Source of the DNA: Afifellaceae bacterium
GTDB lineage: Bacteria; Pseudomonadota; Alphaproteobacteria; Rhizobiales; Afifellaceae
DNA: 64,000 bases
NCBI GenBank assembly: GCA_028281235.1
Contig: JANQKG010000036.1
Coordinates: 171,726 to 235,725, forward strand
Direction: 5' to 3'
The notes beneath the pieces are model-generated. The model searched no databases and was not told the DNA's origin. It was given only the letters and a program-made list of their open reading frames with translations. Of the stretch, positions 32,996 through 41,590 are shown in pieces. Made by a program: the position numbers and the translations under genes. The stretch's first letter is position 1; each line of letters opens with the position of its first letter.

Positions 32996-33012
32996 AATTG
33001 GAACTGGCGCAT

Positions 33013-33026
33013 TAACGCTTCGCTAA
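33013..33026. promoter_or_regulatory. CtrA-like half-palindrome, copy 2
   Basis: TAACGCTTCGCTAA, with an extra T in front giving TTAA-N7-CTAA, one mismatch from TTAA-N7-TTAA. It lies about 35 bp before the gene at 33062. Regulation by CtrA is only suggested. Confidence 0.3.
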
Positions 33027-33061
33027 GCTAGCCTTCGCCGCAAGAAGGTTGGCGTCGCGTC

Positions 33062-33514
33062 ATGTCGAGAGTTGCGTTCACGGGTTGGGTTGCCGTCGCC
33101 GGGCTGGCGGTGGCTGGTGCGGCGGCCGGCGCCGGGTTTGCCCTTGCTGCAAAGGGCGATGAGGCCACGCAGCGCATCGCCGAAGCCGCCGCTGAATCCG
33201 GCGAGCCGGTTCCCCTGGCCCACGCCGCCAATCTGACGATGCGTTTCATTCAGGAGGATGGGCCGGAAAGCGGCCATGTCCGCGTCGTGCTGACGCCGGA
33301 ACTCCGGCCGCTCACCATCCTTGAGGCGCGCACCGCTGCTCAGCAGGCATTCCTGGAGACGCTGAAGGAGCGGGGCCTCGGCGACAACCTCAAGCGGATC
33401 ACGGTCGTCGTTCGTCTGATGCCGAGATCGCACCCCGATCCGGCCGGCGCCGAGCAGGTCATCGTTTATCTGCACAAAGGCGGCCGCGACTGGTCGGTGC
33501 GCCCCGGCGAGTGA
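33062..33514 (+). CDS. Membrane-anchored or exported protein of unknown function
   Basis: 150 residues, not recognised. An N-terminal hydrophobic Ala/Gly-rich segment (residues 7-30) is a signal or anchor, leaving a periplasmic domain of about 120 residues with alternating polar/hydrophobic strands (RVVLTPELRPLTI, RITVVVRLMP, QVIVYLHKG). No cysteines and no catalytic motif seen. Confidence 0.7.
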   Translation: MSRVAFTGWVAVAGLAVAGAAAGAGFALAAKGDEATQRIAEAAAESGEPVPLAHAANLTMRFIQEDGPESGHVRVVLTPELRPLTILEARTAAQQAFLETLKERGLGDNLKRITVVVRLMPRSHPDPAGAEQVIVYLHKGGRDWSVRPGE

Positions 33515-33778
33515 CCTTGGCTGCGTAGCCCGGATGAAGCGAAGCGCAATCCGGGGGACGGATCGGCCACGATCAAACCTCTCGTTTGTCATCCCGGTTC
33601 GGCAGCCAGGCCGAGACCGGGGCCCATGAACACTCACGGCGAGGATCAGGGCCGGGGTTGGTCCTGTCCTCTTCGGGTTATAGGTCCCGGACAAGCGCTG
33701 ACGCGCTTTCCGGGATGACAAAGGAGAGGGGGGTGCAGACCCTCCCCGCATTTCGCTTGCGCCCCATGCGGGCTACGA
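33515..33778. repeat. Mosaic intergenic repeat, most complete copy (A-B-core-C-A')
   Basis: Starts with module A (GTAGCCCGGATGAAGCG, 33524), then B (TTTGTCATCCCGG, 33587) and C (ending CCGGGATGACAAA), and closes with A' (TTCGCTTGCGCCCCATGC...GGGCTAC, to 33775). The whole is thus a nested palindrome. The 50-bp core (33633-33682) is unlike that of other copies. Confidence 0.82.
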
Positions 33779-34489
33779 AAAAACCCGATCAAACTCCGCC
33801 TTCAGCGCCGCATCGACTTCCGCCATCGAAACCGGGATGCCGAGATCGGCGAGGCTGGTCACGCCATAGCCCGACACGCCGCACGGCACGATCCCCGCAT
33901 AATGCTCCAAATCCGGCTCGACGTTCAAACTGATGCCGTGGAATGTCACCCAGCGCCGCACGCGGATGCCGATCGCCGCGATCTTGTCCTCCGCCACACT
34001 GCCGTCGGGAAGCAGCGGCTTGTCGGGCCGCTTCACCCAAACGCCGATGCGCTCCGGGCGTCGCTCGCCGGTCACGTTGAATCGCGCGAGCGTGGCGATG
34101 ATCCAGTCCTCCAGCCCGGCGACATAGCGGCGAAGGTCGGGCCCGCGCCGATTGAGGTCGAGCATGAGATAGGCGATGCGCTGTCCCGGCCCGTGATAGG
34201 TGAACTGCCCGCCGCGGCCGGACCGAAACACGGGGAAGCGGTCCGGCGCCACCAGGTCGGCGTCCTTGGCGCTGGTGCCGGCGGTGTAAAGCGGCGGATG
34301 CTCCAACAGCCAGACCTGCTCGCCGGCACGCCCCGCGTGAATCGCCGCGGCGCGCGCCTCCATGGACGCAACGGCGTCCGGGTAGGGGATGAGTTCGTCG
34401 CTCACCCTCCAGTCAAGCGGCCGACCGGGGCCGGGCGCTGCGGAGCGCGGCGGATCGAGCGTCGCTTGGTCGCCTGTCATAAATCGCAT
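33773..34489 (-). CDS. lipB: Octanoyl-[ACP]:protein N-octanoyltransferase (lipoyl synthesis)
   Basis: Transfers octanoate from ACP to lipoyl domains. 238 residues; [20 protein letters not shown] is the substrate-binding signature, the Lys of [10 protein letters not shown] and Cys of [10 protein letters not shown] are the catalytic pair. Start at 34489, or 34480 (MTGDQATL). The start is only 10 bp from a large bulged hairpin repeat, which may supply or mask the ribosome binding site. The 3' end touches the mosaic repeat. Confidence 0.95.
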   Translation of the reverse strand: MRFMTGDQATLDPPRSAAPGPGRPLDWRVSDELIPYPDAVASMEARAAAIHAGRAGEQVWLLEHPPLYTAGTSAKDADLVAPDRFPVFRSGRGGQFTYHGPGQRIAYLMLDLNRRGPDLRRYVAGLEDWIIATLARFNVTGERRPERIGVWVKRPDKPLLPDGSVAEDKIAAIGIRVRRWVTFHGISLNVEPDLEHYAGIVPCGVSGYGVTSLADLGIPVSMAEVDAALKAEFDRVFS

Positions 34490-34499
34490 TCGCCCATGT

Positions 34500-34573
34500 T
34501 AGTGTCCCGAATCTGAAGTTCGCATGATTATTCAGCCCGCTCCGAACGAACTTCAGATTCGATAGGGACACTA
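34500..34573. repeat. Bulged inverted repeat 1 between lipB and tRNA-Leu
   Basis: Left arm TAGTGTCCC + GAATCTGAAGTTCG (34500-34522), loop of 24 nt, right arm CGAACTTCAGATTC + GATA + GGGACACTA (34547-34573). The arms are fully complementary except for the extra GATA, a 4-nt bulge. It would form a stem of 23 bp. Confidence 0.85.
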
Positions 34574-34587
34574 GAAAACTTATTGAA

Positions 34588-34668
34588 GCTAGTGTGGTTT
34601 TTGGGTTTGAAGTTCCTACGACGAGCTCGCCGGAACAATGATAGGAACTTCAAACCCACCACACTAGC
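34588..34668. repeat. Bulged inverted repeat 2 between lipB and tRNA-Leu
   Basis: Left arm GCTAGTGTGG + TTTT + TGGGTTTGAAGTTCCTA (34588-34618), loop of 23 nt, right arm TAGGAACTTCAAACCCA + CCACACTAGC (34642-34668). Again perfect except for a 4-nt bulge. It shares TAGTGT and TGAAGTTC with inverted repeat 1, so both belong to one family. Confidence 0.85.
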
Positions 34669-34805
34669 GGGGCCCGGTGCAATATGGTGCCGGTCCGCCC
34701 GCATTGCCAACGGAACTCCGTGTATCCGCGGGCGCGCGGCACCTCCGGCCTTGTGGCGAGGGGTGCGGTTTGCTACATGAGCGCCCGCTGGCAAGCCGGC
34801 ATCAA

Positions 34806-34890
34806 GCGGTCGTGGCGGAACTGGTAGACGCGCAGCGTTGAGGTCGCTGTGGGGCAACCCGTGGAGGTTCGAGTCCTCTCGACCGCACCA
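34806..34890 (+). tRNA. tRNA-Leu (anticodon GAG)
   Basis: 85 nt including an encoded CCA. The acceptor stem pairs GCGGTCG with CGACCGC. The anticodon stem is CAGCG/CGCTG with loop TTGAGGT, giving anticodon GAG, which reads CTC and CTT. A long variable arm (GGGGCAACCC) follows and the T arm contains GGTTCGAGTCC. All fit a class II tRNA-Leu. The 140 bp after it up to mgtE hold nothing evident. Confidence 0.97.
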
Positions 34891-35034
34891 GCGTTTCGGC
34901 GCCGAGGCTCGGCCTGAGCCGCAGGCGCCCCGCGTCTTGGCGGAGACCGCAAAATCCCCGCCGCCTTCTCCTGAGCGATAGAACGGGTTAGACGGCCTGA
35001 CGCGCCGCTCGTTGGCGAAGCGGAGGATTCGCGC

Positions 35035-36441
35035 GTGGAAGCAGAGACGATCGTCAAGGATCGGCCTACATCCGGCCCCGCCATCCGGGACGAGGATGGC
35101 GCGCTCGATTCCGGCTTCGTTGACCGTGTTGCGCAGGCCATCGAGCGTCGCGACGGCGCGACGCTGAAGGAGCTGGTCGCCGAGCTGCACGAGGCCGACC
35201 TCGGCGATGTGCTGCAGGCGCTGGAGCCCGATCGGCGCGCTGAGCTCATCCGCCTGATGGGCGCCGATTTCGACTGGGTCGCGCTGACGGAGGTCGACGA
35301 GACTGTCCGCACCGAGATCCTCGATGCGATCCCCAACGAGCAGATCGCCGAGTTCGTCCGCGAGCTCGATTCCGACGATGCGGTCGGGCTCATTGAGGAG
35401 CTGGAGGAGAAAGACCTCGGCGAGGTTCTTGCCGGCCTGCCGTTTGCGGAACGCATCGCGCTGGAGCGCAGCCTCGACTATCCGGAGGATTCCGCCGGCC
35501 GGCGCATGACCAATAAGTTCATCGCCGTGCCGCCGTTCTGGACGGTCGGCCAGACGATCGACTTCATGCGTGAGGACGAGCGCCTCCCCGACGAATTCAC
35601 CGAACTTTATGTCGTCGATCCGCGCTTCCAGTTTCTCGGCTTCGTTCCCCTCGACAAACTTTTGCGCTCCAAGCGTCCGACCAAGATCGAGGAGATCATC
35701 TCCGAGGCCAAGCATACCGTGCAGGTGACGGACGATCAGGAAGACGTCGCCCGCGTCTTTGAGCGCTACAACCTCCTGTCCGTTGGCGTCGTCGATGATT
35801 CCAACCGGCTCGTCGGCGTCATCACCATCGACGACATCGTCGACGTCATCGAGGAGGAGGCCGACGAAGACATCAAGCGCCTGGCCGGCGTCGGCGATGA
35901 GGAGATCACCGACAGCTTCATCTATTCAGTGCGCTCACGCTTCGTCTGGCTGTTGGTCAATCTTGCGACCGCCGTCCTCGCCTCCATGGTCATCGGCTTG
36001 TTCGACGCCACGATTTCCCAGATGGTGGCGCTGGCGGTTCTGATGCCGATCGTTGCGTCAATGGGCGGCAATGCCGGCACGCAGACCATGACGGTCGCGG
36101 TACGCGCGCTTGCCACGCGCGACATCGAGACGATCAATCCAACGCGTTTCATCACTCGCGAAGGCCTGGTCGGCCTGATCAACGGGCTCTTGTTCGCCTC
36201 CATCATCGGCGTGGTCGCAATCATCTGGTTCGGCAGCACGGAGCTCGGCATCGTCATTGCGCTGGCCATGGTCGTGAACATGCTGGCCGCCGGGCTGGCA
36301 GGAATCCTGATCCCGCTCGCCTTGGACAGAGCCGGCGCCGACCCGGCGATCGCCTCCACGGTCTTCGTGACGACCGTCACGGACGTGGTCGGCTTCTTCG
36401 CCTTTCTCGGCCTCGCGGCCTGGTGGTTCGGCATCGCCTGA
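35035..36441 (+). CDS. mgtE: Magnesium transporter MgtE
   Basis: Mg2+ channel gated by cytosolic Mg2+ sensing. 468 residues from GTG 35035 with CGGAGGA upstream. An N-domain of superhelical repeats (about 30-150) is followed by two CBS domains (about 155-285), and five membrane helices (about 305-465) with the pore motif near PIVASMGGNAGTQTMTVAVR. A full-length member. Confidence 0.95.
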   Translation: MEAETIVKDRPTSGPAIRDEDGALDSGFVDRVAQAIERRDGATLKELVAELHEADLGDVLQALEPDRRAELIRLMGADFDWVALTEVDETVRTEILDAIPNEQIAEFVRELDSDDAVGLIEELEEKDLGEVLAGLPFAERIALERSLDYPEDSAGRRMTNKFIAVPPFWTVGQTIDFMREDERLPDEFTELYVVDPRFQFLGFVPLDKLLRSKRPTKIEEIISEAKHTVQVTDDQEDVARVFERYNLLSVGVVDDSNRLVGVITIDDIVDVIEEEADEDIKRLAGVGDEEITDSFIYSVRSRFVWLLVNLATAVLASMVIGLFDATISQMVALAVLMPIVASMGGNAGTQTMTVAVRALATRDIETINPTRFITREGLVGLINGLLFASIIGVVAIIWFGSTELGIVIALAMVVNMLAAGLAGILIPLALDRAGADPAIASTVFVTTVTDVVGFFAFLGLAAWWFGIA

Positions 36442-36541
36442 AGCAGGAAGCGTCGCCCGCGTTAACCCTGTGCCTTAATACGGCTGAAACGATAAACGGG
36501 CATCACTGGAGCGATTCCCTCCTCTCACGTGATGCCCCTCC

Positions 36542-37360
36542 ATGATCCGATCGTCCGCCGTCAGCGCCGTTGTCGCCCTCAGCCTCGCCGGGTTTCTGGC
36601 CGGATGCAGCGTCGGGCCGCAGCCGCGGCCGCAGTTCCTGCCCGATCGCAAGCCGCATGCCGGCGTCGCGCGGGCGCACACCATGCCGGTCCAGGGCATC
36701 GATATCTCACGCTATCAGGGCTTGATCGACTGGGACCAGGTGCGCCGTTCAGGCGTCCGGTTCGCCTTCATGAAGGTTTCGGAAGGCGGCGATCACCTCG
36801 ACAAGAAGTTCTACCGCAACTGGGAAGCAGCGGCGCGCGCCGGAATCGTGCGCGGCGTCTATCACTTCATGTATTGGTGCCGCACGGCGGACGAGCAGGC
36901 GATCTGGTTCTCCCACGCCGTTCCGCAGGATCGCACGCAGCTTCCGCCGGTGCTTGACCTTGAGTGGAACCCGTCGTCGCGTTCGTGCCCGAACGGCGTT
37001 CCTCGCCAGGTGGCGCTCGCCAAGATCAGAAAGATGCTTCAGGTGATGGAGTATCACACCGGTAAACAGCCGATTATCTACACCGACATCAACTTCCATC
37101 GCGACGTGCTGGAAGGCGAGCTCAAGGGCTACGAGTTCTGGCTACGGAGCGTCGCCGCAGAGCCGCACGAGCGCTATCGCGACCGGCCATGGATGTTCTG
37201 GCAATATACGGCGACCGGCCGTGTCCCCGGCATTGAGGGCGATGTCGACCGCAACGCCTTCAACGGGTCGGAGAGCGACTGGATACGCTGGCTGAGACAG
37301 CGCGGCGTCGCCGGCCCCGCTGCGATCAGCCTCAGACTTGCAGGCAACGGCGCTGGGTGA
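36542..37360 (+). CDS. GH25 lysozyme-like lipoprotein
   Basis: Predicted peptidoglycan muramidase. 272 residues; the lipobox Leu19-Ala-Gly-Cys22 predicts lipid anchoring in the envelope. The GH25 domain starts at GIDISRYQG and contains the catalytic Asp-x-Glu in PVLDLEWN (about residue 140); the FWQYT segment near the end is also family-typical. It stands alone with no holin or phage genes, so it is a chromosomal wall enzyme, not a prophage remnant. Confidence 0.9.
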   Translation: MIRSSAVSAVVALSLAGFLAGCSVGPQPRPQFLPDRKPHAGVARAHTMPVQGIDISRYQGLIDWDQVRRSGVRFAFMKVSEGGDHLDKKFYRNWEAAARAGIVRGVYHFMYWCRTADEQAIWFSHAVPQDRTQLPPVLDLEWNPSSRSCPNGVPRQVALAKIRKMLQVMEYHTGKQPIIYTDINFHRDVLEGELKGYEFWLRSVAAEPHERYRDRPWMFWQYTATGRVPGIEGDVDRNAFNGSESDWIRWLRQRGVAGPAAISLRLAGNGAG

Positions 37361-37398
37361 CATGACGGTGGCCCGTTATCGTTGGTTGCGCCGCCGCC

Positions 37399-37839
37399 AT
37401 GCCCATCTTAATCCGCCCGCTTGAACCTGCCGACAAGGACGCCTGGCTGCCACTCTGGCAAGGCTATCTGACCTTCTACAGGGCCTCCGTATCTGAGGAT
37501 GTGACGGCTCACACTTGGGCGCGGCTGATCGATCCGGCGGGGCCGATCCACGGCTTCGGCGCTGCCGATGACAGCGGCGAGCTTATCGGCTTCGTGCACT
37601 ATCTCTTTCATCCGGTGACGTGGTCTCGCTCCGATCGCTGCTATCTGGAGGATCTGTTCGTTAGCCCTGATGCGCGCGGCACCGGCGCCGGGCGCGCGCT
37701 GATTGAGGCGGTCTATGGCGCTGCCGACGCGGCCGGCGCCAATCAGGTCTATTGGATGACGGCGCACGACAACGAGACCGCGCGGCGGCTCTACGACCGC
37801 GTCGCGCGCCTGACGCCCTTCATCAAGTACCAGCGATGA
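37399..37839 (+). CDS. GNAT-family N-acetyltransferase
   Basis: 146 residues with the acetyl-CoA binding loop in SPDARGTGAGRALIEA (about 95-110), preceded by a CYLEDLFV strand. Substrate unknown. Overlaps the VOC protein by ATGA, so they are likely co-expressed. Confidence 0.88.
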   Translation: MPILIRPLEPADKDAWLPLWQGYLTFYRASVSEDVTAHTWARLIDPAGPIHGFGAADDSGELIGFVHYLFHPVTWSRSDRCYLEDLFVSPDARGTGAGRALIEAVYGAADAAGANQVYWMTAHDNETARRLYDRVARLTPFIKYQR

Positions 37840-38267
37840 GCGAAGCCGCATCGCCGCCCATCGATGGCATCTTGGAGACAGCCATCTACGTCGATGACTT
37901 GGCACGCGCGCACGCCTTTTACGGCGACGTGCTCGGCCTTGAGCGCGTCCTCGATACGCCGCGCATGATGACCTACGATGTGGTGCCCGCGCAGGTGCTT
38001 CTGGTCTTCTGTCGCGGCATGACACGCGAGGACATGGAGGCCTCGACCGGCGGTGTGATTCCCGGCCATCATTCCGATGGCCCGGCGCATTTCGCCTTCG
38101 CCATCAGCGTCGGCGCCTACGACGCGTGGGTGGCGCGCCTCAAAACCGCCGGCGTTGCGATCCGCAGCGAAGTCGTGTGGCCGGCAGGCGGCAAGAGCAT
38201 CTATTTCGATGACCCGGACGGCAATGTCGTGGAGCTTGCGACGCCCGGCCTCTGGCCGAATTATTGA
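37836..38267 (+). CDS. VOC (glyoxalase/bleomycin resistance) superfamily protein
   Basis: 143 residues from the ATG overlapping the GNAT stop. ETAIYVDDLARAHAFYGDVLG is the first beta-alpha-beta unit and YFDDPDGNVVELATPG the closing metal-site strand. A single domain made of two such units; possible metal ligands are His/Glu in each unit. Reaction unknown. Confidence 0.88.
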   Translation: MSEAASPPIDGILETAIYVDDLARAHAFYGDVLGLERVLDTPRMMTYDVVPAQVLLVFCRGMTREDMEASTGGVIPGHHSDGPAHFAFAISVGAYDAWVARLKTAGVAIRSEVVWPAGGKSIYFDDPDGNVVELATPGLWPNY

Positions 38268-38635
38268 CTTTTTGCTCAATCCGGTGAGCCCCCGCATTTC
38301 GCTTCGCTCCATGCGGGCTACAATTGGCTGCGGCCGAGTTCGCGTAGCCCGGATGGAGCGGAGCGCAATCCGGGGGACGGATTGGCCACGATCAAACCTC
38401 TCCTCCGTCATCCCGGTTCGGCCGCAGGCCGAGACCGGGACCCATGAACACCGCGAGGCAGATGAAGCAGAGCGCGTCCAGCCACGCTTTTGCCGGTGGG
38501 TATAGGTCCCGGACAAGCGCTGGCGCGCTTTCCGGGATGACAAACGAGAGGTGTGTGCGCCCGCGCCGTCACCGCGTCCCTTGATTGCCCTGTGCGCCGG
38601 GGCCATGCTCCAGGCACGCCACAGCGAGACGGCCC
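38268..38635. repeat. Mosaic intergenic repeat before ivd
   Basis: Here A' (CCCCGCATTTCGCTTC..., 38290-38321) stands before A (GTAGCCCGGATGGAGCG, 38344), then B (CCGTCATCCCGG, about 38405), a core of about 54 bp and C (ending CCGGGATGACAAA, about 38543). The order of modules differs from the copy at 33.5 kb. The last 90 bp before ivd are unique. Confidence 0.78.
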
Positions 38636-39808
38636 ATGCTCCCCAACGCCCCGCGCGCCTTCGATTTCGGCCTTGGCGAAACCGCCGATATGCTGCGTGA
38701 CAGCGTCGCTGGTTTCGCCGCGGACAACATCGCGCCGCTGGCGAAGACAATCGACCGCGAGGATTGTTTCCCCCGCGAGCTGTGGCCTGAGATGGGTGCG
38801 CTCGGCCTCCACGGCATCACCGTGGCGGAGGAAGATGGCGGCGCGGGCCTCGGCTATCTGGAGCATTGCGTGGCCATGGAGGAAGTCTCCCGCGCCTCCG
38901 GCTCCGTCGGGCTTTCCTACGGCGCGCACTCCAACCTCTGCGTCAATCAGATCTTTCGCTGGGGCAATGCGGAGCAGAAGCAGCGCTATTTGCCTAAGCT
39001 CATCTCCGGTGAACATCTCGGCGCGCTTGCCATGTCGGAGGCCGGTGCCGGCTCCGATGTCGTGGCGATGAAGCTTCGCGCCGAGAAGCGCGGCGATTGC
39101 TATGTGCTGAACGGCACGAAATTCTGGATCACCAACGGGCCACAAGCCGACACGCTCGTCGTCTACGCCAAGACCGACCCGGAGGCCGGACCGCGCGGCA
39201 TCACCGCCTTCATCGTGGAGCGCGGCTTCGCCGGCTTCTCCGTCGCCCAAAAACTCGACAAGCTGGGCATGCGCGGATCGGAGACCGGCGAGCTTGTCTT
39301 CGAGAACTGCGAGGTGCCCGAAGAGAACGTCCTCGGCGCGGTCGGGAAGGGCGTCGGCGTGCTGATGTCCGGCCTCGACTATGAGCGCGCCGTGCTCGCC
39401 GCCGGGCCGCTCGGGCTGATGCGGGCGGCGCTCGATGTGGTCGTGCCCTATGTGCATGAGCGAAAACAGTTCGGCCGGCCGATCGGCGAGTTTCAGCTCA
39501 TGCAGGGCAAGCTCGCCGACATGTATGTGACGCTGAACGCGGCGCGCGCCTATGTCTACGCCGTGGCCAAGGCCTGCGACCGCGGCGAGACCACGCGCGA
39601 GGATTCCGCCGGCGCAATCCTCTTTGCCGCGGAGAAGGCGACGCAGGTGTGCCTCGACGCCATCCAGTGCCTCGGCGGTAACGGTTACATCAGCGATTAT
39701 CCGACCGGCCGTCTGCTGCGCGACGCCAAGCTCTACGAAATCGGCGCCGGCACCAGCGAAATCCGCCGCATGCTGATCGGCCGGGAGATTTTTGAGAAGA
39801 CGGGGTAG
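38636..39808 (+). CDS. ivd: Isovaleryl-CoA dehydrogenase
   Basis: FAD enzyme oxidising isovaleryl-CoA to 3-methylcrotonyl-CoA in leucine breakdown, passing electrons to ETF. 390 residues from ATG 38636. [15 protein letters not shown] and [19 protein letters not shown] are acyl-CoA dehydrogenase signatures; the Glu of [15 protein letters not shown] is at the IVD-specific catalytic base position. Its pathway partners mccB and mccA lie 3 and 11 kb downstream. Confidence 0.94.
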   Translation: MLPNAPRAFDFGLGETADMLRDSVAGFAADNIAPLAKTIDREDCFPRELWPEMGALGLHGITVAEEDGGAGLGYLEHCVAMEEVSRASGSVGLSYGAHSNLCVNQIFRWGNAEQKQRYLPKLISGEHLGALAMSEAGAGSDVVAMKLRAEKRGDCYVLNGTKFWITNGPQADTLVVYAKTDPEAGPRGITAFIVERGFAGFSVAQKLDKLGMRGSETGELVFENCEVPEENVLGAVGKGVGVLMSGLDYERAVLAAGPLGLMRAALDVVVPYVHERKQFGRPIGEFQLMQGKLADMYVTLNAARAYVYAVAKACDRGETTREDSAGAILFAAEKATQVCLDAIQCLGGNGYISDYPTGRLLRDAKLYEIGAGTSEIRRMLIGREIFEKTG

Positions 39809-39834
39809 GATCTGGCGTGATCATCCAGGTGTGA

Positions 39835-39893
39835 CATGAATTTCATTTCATGCCATATATCTGGCTATCTGACACAAATTGGATTCATGCCAT
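39835..39893 (+). promoter_or_regulatory. Repeat-rich leader of the AbrB-type antitoxin
   Basis: CATGAA-N6-TTCATG at 39835-39852 is a perfect small palindrome. The 10-mer TTCATGCCAT occurs at 39847 and again at 39884, where it runs into the antitoxin ATG. AT-rich CATATATC lies between. This is a plausible promoter/operator, not proven. Confidence 0.35.
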
Positions 39894-40218
39894 GCCACGC
39901 CAGGTCAAGAAGCCAAGCGGCTTCGCTGAAGAGCAGGCCGAATGGGAGGCACCGCTTCCGGAGCGGCTTGATGTGAAGGTCGGGCCCGGCGGCCGGGTCG
40001 TCATCCCTGCCATTTTCCGCAAGGCCATGAAGCTGAAGGAGGGGGATCAGCTCATGGCGCGCATCGTTGACGGCGAGCTCTGCCTGATGACACCGGAGAT
40101 GGGGATCAAGCGCGCGCAGCGGATGGTGCGCGAGTCGATCCCGCCGGATGTCGATCTCGTTGAGGCGTTACTTGAGATGCGGCGGGAGGAGGTTGCTGAC
40201 GAGTTCGGTGATGGCTGA
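39892..40218 (+). CDS. AbrB/MazE-type antitoxin
   Basis: 108 residues from ATG 39892. A swapped-hairpin AbrB DNA-binding domain covers about 27-70 (DVKVGPGGRVVIPAIFRKAM), and a C-terminal acidic helix would neutralise the toxin. An upstream ATG at 39850 runs through the likely operator and is not preferred. Overlaps the PIN gene by 8 bp. Confidence 0.85.
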   Translation: MPRQVKKPSGFAEEQAEWEAPLPERLDVKVGPGGRVVIPAIFRKAMKLKEGDQLMARIVDGELCLMTPEMGIKRAQRMVRESIPPDVDLVEALLEMRREEVADEFGDG

Positions 40219-40618
40219 GGCCGTGCTGGATACGTCCGCGATCCTCGCCGTTCTTCTCGACGAGCCCGGAGCGGATCATGTTGCGGCAATCATGCCGCGA
40301 TCATTGGTGAGCGTCGCGAACGAGGCGGAAGTGGTAACGGTGCTTGTTCGCAATGGGACTGAGCCTGAACGGGCTGTGCAGACTGTCCTCAACCTTGCTT
40401 ACGACGTCGTTGAGCTGGATGCCGGTCTGGCGCGTCGGGCCGGAATGCTGTGGCGGGAGACAAAGCCACGCGGTTTGTCGCTCGGCGATCGTTGTTGCTT
40501 GGCGTTAGCTGAGCGAGAGAAGCTTCCAGCGATCACCGCTGACCAGCACTGGGCAGGCCTGGAACTCGGTATCGAAGTGAGGCTGTTTCGGTCTTCGCGG
40601 AAGCGACGATCTTCGTAG
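40211..40618 (+). CDS. PIN-domain toxin paired with AbrB-type antitoxin
   Basis: 135 residues from ATG 40211; acidic residues Asp7 (VLDTSA), Glu38 or Glu40, Asp93 (LGDRCCLALA) and Asp111 (ITADQHW). It resembles the PIN toxin at 41574 (both end in ITADQxWA...GIEV or close to it), although their antitoxins have different folds. Predicted RNase; target unknown. Confidence 0.88.
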   Translation: MAEAVLDTSAILAVLLDEPGADHVAAIMPRSLVSVANEAEVVTVLVRNGTEPERAVQTVLNLAYDVVELDAGLARRAGMLWRETKPRGLSLGDRCCLALAEREKLPAITADQHWAGLELGIEVRLFRSSRKRRSS

Positions 40619-40638
40619 CTCCGTTACCGGCAGCGTCC

Positions 40639-41070
40639 CTAATACGCCCGCTCGTTCATCGCGCGTCCGAGCATCGCGCCGAGCATTGCAGGGACCGTGA
40701 AGCCGACGGCCAGCATGATGCCGAGAATGGCCGTGACCAGAATAAGGCTCAGCCCCGATTGCATGCCGATACCGAGCACGAAGACGCCAAGCTGATGGCC
40801 GCACACAAGCCATAGCGCCCAGCGCCACGGACGGTCGGGCAGGAGAAATGCCGCAGCCGCCACGGCTGCCGCCATCACGGGCAGGCCAAAATAGAAATAG
40901 GCCGGCGCTTCCCAGGCCTGGCGCAGATCAAGCCCGCCGCCAGCCGAAACCCCGCCCCAGAGCGAGACGCTTGTCCAGGTGATCAGGCCGGTCGCAGCCA
41001 GCAACGCCCCGATGCCGTAGGGCGATCCCACGAGCCGGCACAGCTCGCCCAACTCATCTACGCCACGCAT
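40639..41070 (-). CDS. Small integral membrane protein of unknown function
   Basis: 143 residues starting MRGVDELGELCRL at 41070, with four predicted membrane helices (about 18-40, 52-76, 83-105, 110-138). Not recognised. The open frame continues upstream to 41400, but that part overlaps the next toxin-antitoxin promoter and is low-complexity Ser/Arg, so I reject it. It separates two toxin-antitoxin modules and reads against both. Confidence 0.65.
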   Translation of the reverse strand: MRGVDELGELCRLVGSPYGIGALLAATGLITWTSVSLWGGVSAGGGLDLRQAWEAPAYFYFGLPVMAAAVAAAAFLLPDRPWRWALWLVCGHQLGVFVLGIGMQSGLSLILVTAILGIMLAVGFTVPAMLGAMLGRAMNERAY

Positions 41071-41182
41071 ACTGAAGCCCCCGGAACGCAACACGGAAAG
41101 GAGGATAAATCGGTAGGCTTGACAGGGGGTTAACTGCACGACGAGCGCGTGGCTAGGATTGCAGGTCATCGACAGGAGGCGT

Positions 41183-41229
41183 GCTAGCATTGCTGTCATT
41201 GACAGCAATGCTAGCGGCTCGCATATAAG
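41183..41229 (+). promoter_or_regulatory. Operator-promoter of the RHH/PIN operon
   Basis: A 33-nt palindrome (41183-41215) with 16-nt arms GCTAGCATTGCTGTCA and its exact complement around one T. TTGACA at 41199-41204 lies inside the right arm; CATATAAG at 41122+100 (41222-41229) gives a -10 at 17-19 bp. The transcript would begin at or next to the ATG at 41234, so the mRNA is probably leaderless. Confidence 0.7.
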
Positions 41230-41233
41230 GGCC

Positions 41234-41590
41234 ATGGCGACACTGACGATCCGCAATCTGCCCGACGAAGTCCGCGACAAGCTTCGTGTTCGCGCGGCAG
41301 AGAACGGCCGCTCCATGGAGGCGGAGGCGCGCGACCTGCTTGAGCGAAAGCTCGCAGGTGACCCGCCGGACCTCGATGATGCGGAGCGCGCGCGGCGCAT
41401 TCGCTCGGTCCAGGAGGCTTTTGAGCCTTATCGCGTTGCAGGCTTGTTGCTGTCGGAGGAGCTGATTGCCGAGCGGCGGCTTGAGGCATGGATGGAAACC
41501 GCCGAAGCCATGGCCGACACCAGAAAGCGCGGCGGCCCGATCGATCCGGAGGCGCTCCTGAGGCAAGCTGAGCGTGCCCGCCGTTCTTGA
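41234..41590 (+). CDS. Ribbon-helix-helix antitoxin (FitA/VapB type)
   Basis: 118 residues; MATLTIRNLPDEVRDKLRVR and ENGRSMEAEARDLL form the RHH domain, followed by a longer helical C-terminus (about 45-118) than in the FitA-like protein at 27.0 kb. No Shine-Dalgarno sequence is visible before the ATG. Overlaps the toxin by 17 bp. Confidence 0.87.
   Translation: MATLTIRNLPDEVRDKLRVRAAENGRSMEAEARDLLERKLAGDPPDLDDAERARRIRSVQEAFEPYRVAGLLLSEELIAERRLEAWMETAEAMADTRKRGGPIDPEALLRQAERARRS

Noticed and set aside
36542..37360. Prophage remnant suggested by a GH25 lysozyme and, at 45.9-46.3 kb, a holin-family protein
   Set aside because: The lysozyme has a lipobox, the holin-like protein belongs to a widespread chromosomal family, the genes are 9 kb apart and no phage structural, integrase or att sequence is seen.
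41071..41400. N-terminal extension of the membrane protein that ends at 40639
   Set aside because: It would overlap the palindromic operator and the RHH antitoxin gene; sequence is Ser/Arg low complexity.
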